Origin: an uncultured Akkermansia sp.
GTDB taxonomy: Bacteria > Verrucomicrobiota > Verrucomicrobiia > Verrucomicrobiales > Akkermansiaceae
Length of the DNA stretch: 64,000 nucleotides
NCBI GenBank assembly: GCA_904501975.1
Contig: CAJGCZ010000001.1
Coordinates: 1 to 64,000 of the forward strand
Direction of reading: 5' to 3'
Under the pieces are notes generated by a model. That model saw only the letters and a list, made by a program, of their open reading frames with translations, did not search any database and was not told the DNA's origin. This document shows, in pieces, positions 61,311 to 64,000 of this stretch. Numbering within the stretch: position 1 is the stretch's first letter; the number at the start of each line of letters is the position of its first letter. The position numbers and the translations under genes are program-made.

Positions 61311-62594
61311 ATGAAGATTGTTCTTGCATACTCCGGTGGCCTTGACACATCTGTTCTTTTGGTGTGGCTCAAGGAGAAGTATAACGCAGAAATTATCGCC
61401 TACTGCGCCGATGTAGGTCAGGCTGATGAGCTGGAAGGTCTTGAGGCCAAGGCTCTTGCTACAGGTGCATCTAAGTGCATCATCGGTGATTTGAAGGCTG
61501 ACTTTGCGGCCAATTACATCTTCCCGATGTTCCAAGCCAATGCTGTGTACGAAGGCCGCTATCTTCTTGGCACCTCTATTGCTCGTCCCTGCATTTCCAA
61601 GGCTATGGTAGACGTAGCTATTGCAGAGGGCGCCGATGCTATTGCACACGGTGCTACAGGTAAGGGTAATGACCAGGTGCGTTTCGAGCTTTCTATTAAT
61701 GCCTTGGCTCCTCAACTTCAGGTGATTGCCCCGTGGCGCATGAAGGAATGGCGCGACCAGTTCCCCGGCCGTTCTGAGCTCATTCAGTACGCTGAATCTC
61801 ACGGCATTCCGATTCGTCAGAGCATGAAAAAGCCCTACTCTATGGATCGTAACCTGCTTCATATTTCCTACGAAGCCGGTATCTTGGAGGACACCTGGTA
61901 CGACGCAACGAAGGAGGAAGACCGCGGTATGTACCTGCTTTCTACGGCTCCTGAGGACGCTCCGGATGCACCTCAGTACCTGCAATGCTTGTTTGAGAAA
62001 GGTAATATTATCGGTCTTCAAACAGAAGGTTTGGCCGAAATTATGCAGGAGGTCGGTGCTACCGCCACCGGCGAAAAAGATGGTTACACCTTACTTGACC
62101 CGCTGGGTGTCATGCTCGTGCTGAACTACTTGGGCGGTAAGCATGGTATTGGTCGTGTAGACATTATCGAAAACCGTTTCGTAGGCATGAAGAGTCGCGG
62201 TATTTATGAGACTCCCGGTGGCACCATTTTGTTGGCAGCCCATCGCGATATTGAGACAATCACGATGGACCGCGAAGCTCAGAAGGTTCGCGACTCCCTG
62301 ATTCCCGACTATGCCTCCATGGTTTACAACGGTTTCTGGTTTGCTCCCGAGCGCGAGGCTATCCAAGCCCTCGTTTCCAAGACGCAGGAGACTGTAAATG
62401 GCGAGGTGCGTCTTAAGCTCTACAAGGGTAACGTCATGTACGCCGGCCGTCGCAGCCCCAATTCCCTCTACAGCTACGAGATTGCCACCATGGAAGGCGA
62501 CTACACCGATGAGGATTACAACCAGGACGATGCCTCCGGCTTCATCCACCTCAACGGTCTCCGACTCAAGCAGTTTGCAAGAGTTAACCACTAA
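61311..62594 (+). CDS. argG: argininosuccinate synthase
   Basis: A 427-aa enzyme that joins citrulline and aspartate with ATP in arginine synthesis. Seen: the ATP pyrophosphatase P-loop AYSGGLDTSVLLVW, GTSIARPCISKAMVDVA, HGATGKGNDQVRFE, IAPWRMKEW and the C-terminal GDYTDEDYNQDDASGFI. It is slightly longer than the usual 400 aa, mainly at the C-terminus. Codon choice is strongly biased as in pgk. It stands alone with a leader hairpin upstream and a terminator downstream. argH is not next to it. Confidence 0.97.
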   Translation: MKIVLAYSGGLDTSVLLVWLKEKYNAEIIAYCADVGQADELEGLEAKALATGASKCIIGDLKADFAANYIFPMFQANAVYEGRYLLGTSIARPCISKAMVDVAIAEGADAIAHGATGKGNDQVRFELSINALAPQLQVIAPWRMKEWRDQFPGRSELIQYAESHGIPIRQSMKKPYSMDRNLLHISYEAGILEDTWYDATKEEDRGMYLLSTAPEDAPDAPQYLQCLFEKGNIIGLQTEGLAEIMQEVGATATGEKDGYTLLDPLGVMLVLNYLGGKHGIGRVDIIENRFVGMKSRGIYETPGGTILLAAHRDIETITMDREAQKVRDSLIPDYASMVYNGFWFAPEREAIQALVSKTQETVNGEVRLKLYKGNVMYAGRRSPNSLYSYEIATMEGDYTDEDYNQDDASGFIHLNGLRLKQFARVNH

Positions 62595-62607
62595 TTTCAT
62601 TTCTACT

Positions 62608-62635
62608 TTCCCCCGCTCTTTCATGAGCGGGGGAA
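62608..62635 (+). terminator. intrinsic terminator after argG
   Basis: An 11-bp stem (62608-62618 with 62625-62635), with a GC-rich core and a 6-nt loop, is followed by TTCTT. Confidence 0.85.
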
Positions 62636-62649
62636 TTCTTAGTACGTCA

Positions 62650-63352
62650 GGCATGACACGTAACTGGGGTGAAAGCTGCGTGCCTTATCCTGAGAGACCC
62701 GTTGCTCTGCCGCTACAGACAGCTACGAGCGCAAAATGCGTAAGGAGGAGCAACGGGAGTCAGTAGAGGTCATAGTACCCGCCCTCCTGCGGGGAAGGAC
62801 CGAATTCCAACCGGACAATTCAGCAGGATACCCATGAACATGGAGCAGCAAGTGTTTGATGAGTGGAAGGAGGACCAGAACTGTGACGAACGCCTGATGG
62901 AGGCTATAGCCGACCCCTGCAACCTCCGCAGGGCATACCGGAAGGTAAAGAGCAATGGAGGGGCTGCGGGAGTCGATGGAATGAGTATCGATGACGTGGC
63001 TGAATGGCTCAGAGCCATCCGGGAGAACTGAGACAAAACCTGTTACAGGGCAGCTACCAACCACAGGAGGTGAGGGGGAAAGAGCATCTCTAAGCCCAAT
63101 GGAAGGGAGCGGAAGCTGGGAATACCGTCGGTTATCGACCTCATCGTCTAGCAAGCCTTTGTTCAGGTTCTCACCCCCATACTCGCCCCGCAGATGAGCG
63201 AGTCGAGCTATGGATTCCGCCCGAATCTGAGCGCCCATGATGCCTTGCGCAGCGCAAGCACATACGCGCTGGAAGGCCACGTTATACCATAAAAAGCACG
63301 CACGGTGGTGTGAGAGGGAGCGAAAGCCCCCTACTAATCGAGGACTAGGTAT
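62650..63352 (+). mobile_element. decayed group II intron, internally deleted
   Basis: The segment around 62690-62790 (CTTATCCTGAGAGACCC, then GAGTCAGTAGAGGTCATAGT and GAAGGACCGAA) has the sequence usually found just before a group II intron reverse-transcriptase gene. A broken maturase frame follows. Near 63300-63350, GCACGGTGGTGTGAGAGGG, then CCTACTAATCGAGG, matches the 3' half of domain V and domain VI. The catalytic 5' half of domain V, most of the maturase and probably the 5' end of the intron are missing. Edges are approximate. Confidence 0.8.
62834..63285 (+). pseudogene. group II intron maturase/reverse transcriptase fragment
   Basis: The N-terminal 150 or so codons of an LtrA-type protein. 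First frame: LRRAYRKVKSNGGAAGVDGM, then SIDDVAEWLRAIREN and a stop at 63029-63031. Shifted frames continue the same protein: LLQGSYQPQEVRGK, then ISKPNGRERKLGIPSVIDLI, an in-frame TAG, then MSESSYGFRPNLSAHDALRS. The order equals the start of the RT domain of bacterial group II introns. At least two frameshifts and one stop codon are present. The YADD catalytic part is lost. It ends abruptly near 63285. Confidence 0.85.
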
Positions 63353-63365
63353 CCCCTAAGCGGAA

Positions 63366-63408
63366 ATCCCGCCGTTTACACTCCCCTGACGAAGCGAAAC
63401 GGCGGGAT
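63366..63408 (-). terminator. terminator-like hairpin beyond hisC
   Basis: A perfect 12-bp stem (63366-63377 with 63397-63408) has a 19-nt loop, 28 nt beyond the hisC stop. The T run is weak. Confidence 0.55.
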
Positions 63409-63436
63409 GTTACCGGACAAAAGCGAAAAACGGCAT

Positions 63437-64000
63437 TTACTTGCCGCAAACCTCTTTTAATACCTCGAGACAACGAGTGTTCTCACTTTGGTTGCCAACG
63501 GTTATTCTGATGTATTCAGGCAAGCCGTAGCCGTCCATGTGGCGCAGGATTACTCCCTTGGACAAGCATGCGTTAAACACCTCACGCCCCTTGCCTGTCT
63601 TAACCAAAATGAAATTACCATGCGAGGGGATGTAAGGAATTCCCCATGAATCAAATGCAGCGTAAAACTGCTTCTTACCCTCATTGACCATCTTAACAGA
63701 GGCGGCAATGTGCTCCTTGTCTTCCAACGCTGCCACTGTAGCAGCTTGGGCCATCAGATTCATATTGAAAGGCGTTCTTGCCTTGTTTAATAAATCTGCA
63801 ATCTCCGGAGTGGTAATACCATACCCAGCACGCAAACCGGCCAAGCCGTATGCTTTAGAAAAAGTTCGAAGCAAGATCACATTCTTCCCCTGCTTTACAT
63901 ACTTGAGAGTATCAGGCTTTTCATCAGCAAAATCGATATATGCCTCATCAAATGCAATAATGACGTGGCCCGGCACCTTTTCCATGAAGGCATCTATCTC
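63437..64000 (-). CDS. hisC: histidinol-phosphate aminotransferase, C-terminal part (runs off the window)
   Basis: About 187 codons, open to the right edge. A PLP-dependent aminotransferase of fold I: VIIAFDEAYIDFAD, where Asp and Tyr contact the cofactor, then LLRTFSKAYGLAGLRAGYGI with the cofactor-binding Lys in SKA, ARTPFNMNLMAQAAT, IPSHGNFILVKTG and EYIRITVGNQSEN with the substrate-binding Arg. These are HisC hallmarks; HisC makes histidinol phosphate from imidazole-acetol phosphate. The first half of the gene lies beyond position 64000. Confidence 0.9.
   Translation of the reverse strand, partial: EIDAFMEKVPGHVIIAFDEAYIDFADEKPDTLKYVKQGKNVILLRTFSKAYGLAGLRAGYGITTPEIADLLNKARTPFNMNLMAQAATVAALEDKEHIAASVKMVNEGKKQFYAAFDSWGIPYIPSHGNFILVKTGKGREVFNACLSKGVILRHMDGYGLPEYIRITVGNQSENTRCLEVLKEVCGK

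Overview
The window reads as a stretch of chromosome from a Gram-negative bacterium of the Verrucomicrobiota, plausibly a gut-type, Akkermansia-like lineage. This is an inference from gene content: an LptF/LptG permease and RND pump (outer membrane), a DUF5069-type protein, a Gld-like ABC operon with a DUF4340 partner, ankyrin proteins and several secreted proteins without recognisable relatives. No rRNA or tRNA gene was seen. Shine-Dalgarno sequences are scarce. Several genes have a sigma70-like -10 box only 6-10 nt before the ATG, so leaderless mRNAs look common.

Layout. Positions 1-230 hold a small array of variable hairpins separated by a constant 9-mer. Then, mostly on the minus strand, come an Rrf2/IscR-type regulator, dnaA, thiL, a CPBP protease, a phosphopantetheinyl transferase and a small phosphoesterase. 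From 14.4 kb down to 5.3 kb lies an accessory-looking block: an FHA-ABC transporter fusion (1216 aa), an FHA-like/zinc-ribbon/P-loop GTPase, a GAP1-like membrane protein and a 709-aa membrane protein. This is the best candidate in the window for an undescribed system. Upstream of it are ykgJ, tsaB, prmA, a four-gene Gld-like ABC operon, a HAD hydrolase, an LptF/G permease, a phosphoesterase and argJ.

From 26.4 kb the plus strand carries a Fur-like regulator and sufC-sufB-sufD, overlapped like one operon, then a secreted protein, a PHP phosphatase, ligA and a PfkB kinase. A PiT phosphate transporter with a PhoU-like tail, ankyrin-type and other secreted proteins, and pgk follow. Between 43.4 and 46.3 kb a 5'-nucleotidase gene has been destroyed. 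Its two ends flank a tyrosine-recombinase fragment and an ankyrin gene made of near-identical 26-27-residue units.

From 46.3 kb to the end there are a PAS-PAS-PP2C phosphatase, an unknown basic-tailed protein, menD-menB-menC (menaquinone), a DUF5069-like protein, an RND pump whose adaptor is two adaptor copies fused in one polypeptide, argG, a decayed group II intron, and the 3' part of hisC running off the right edge.

How they fit together: two metal/Fe-S-type regulators (Rrf2 and Fur-like) and the suf genes suggest Fe-S and oxidative-stress control. The men genes imply quinone-based respiration. argJ, argG, hisC and possibly the PHP phosphatase imply arginine and histidine synthesis with genes scattered over the chromosome.
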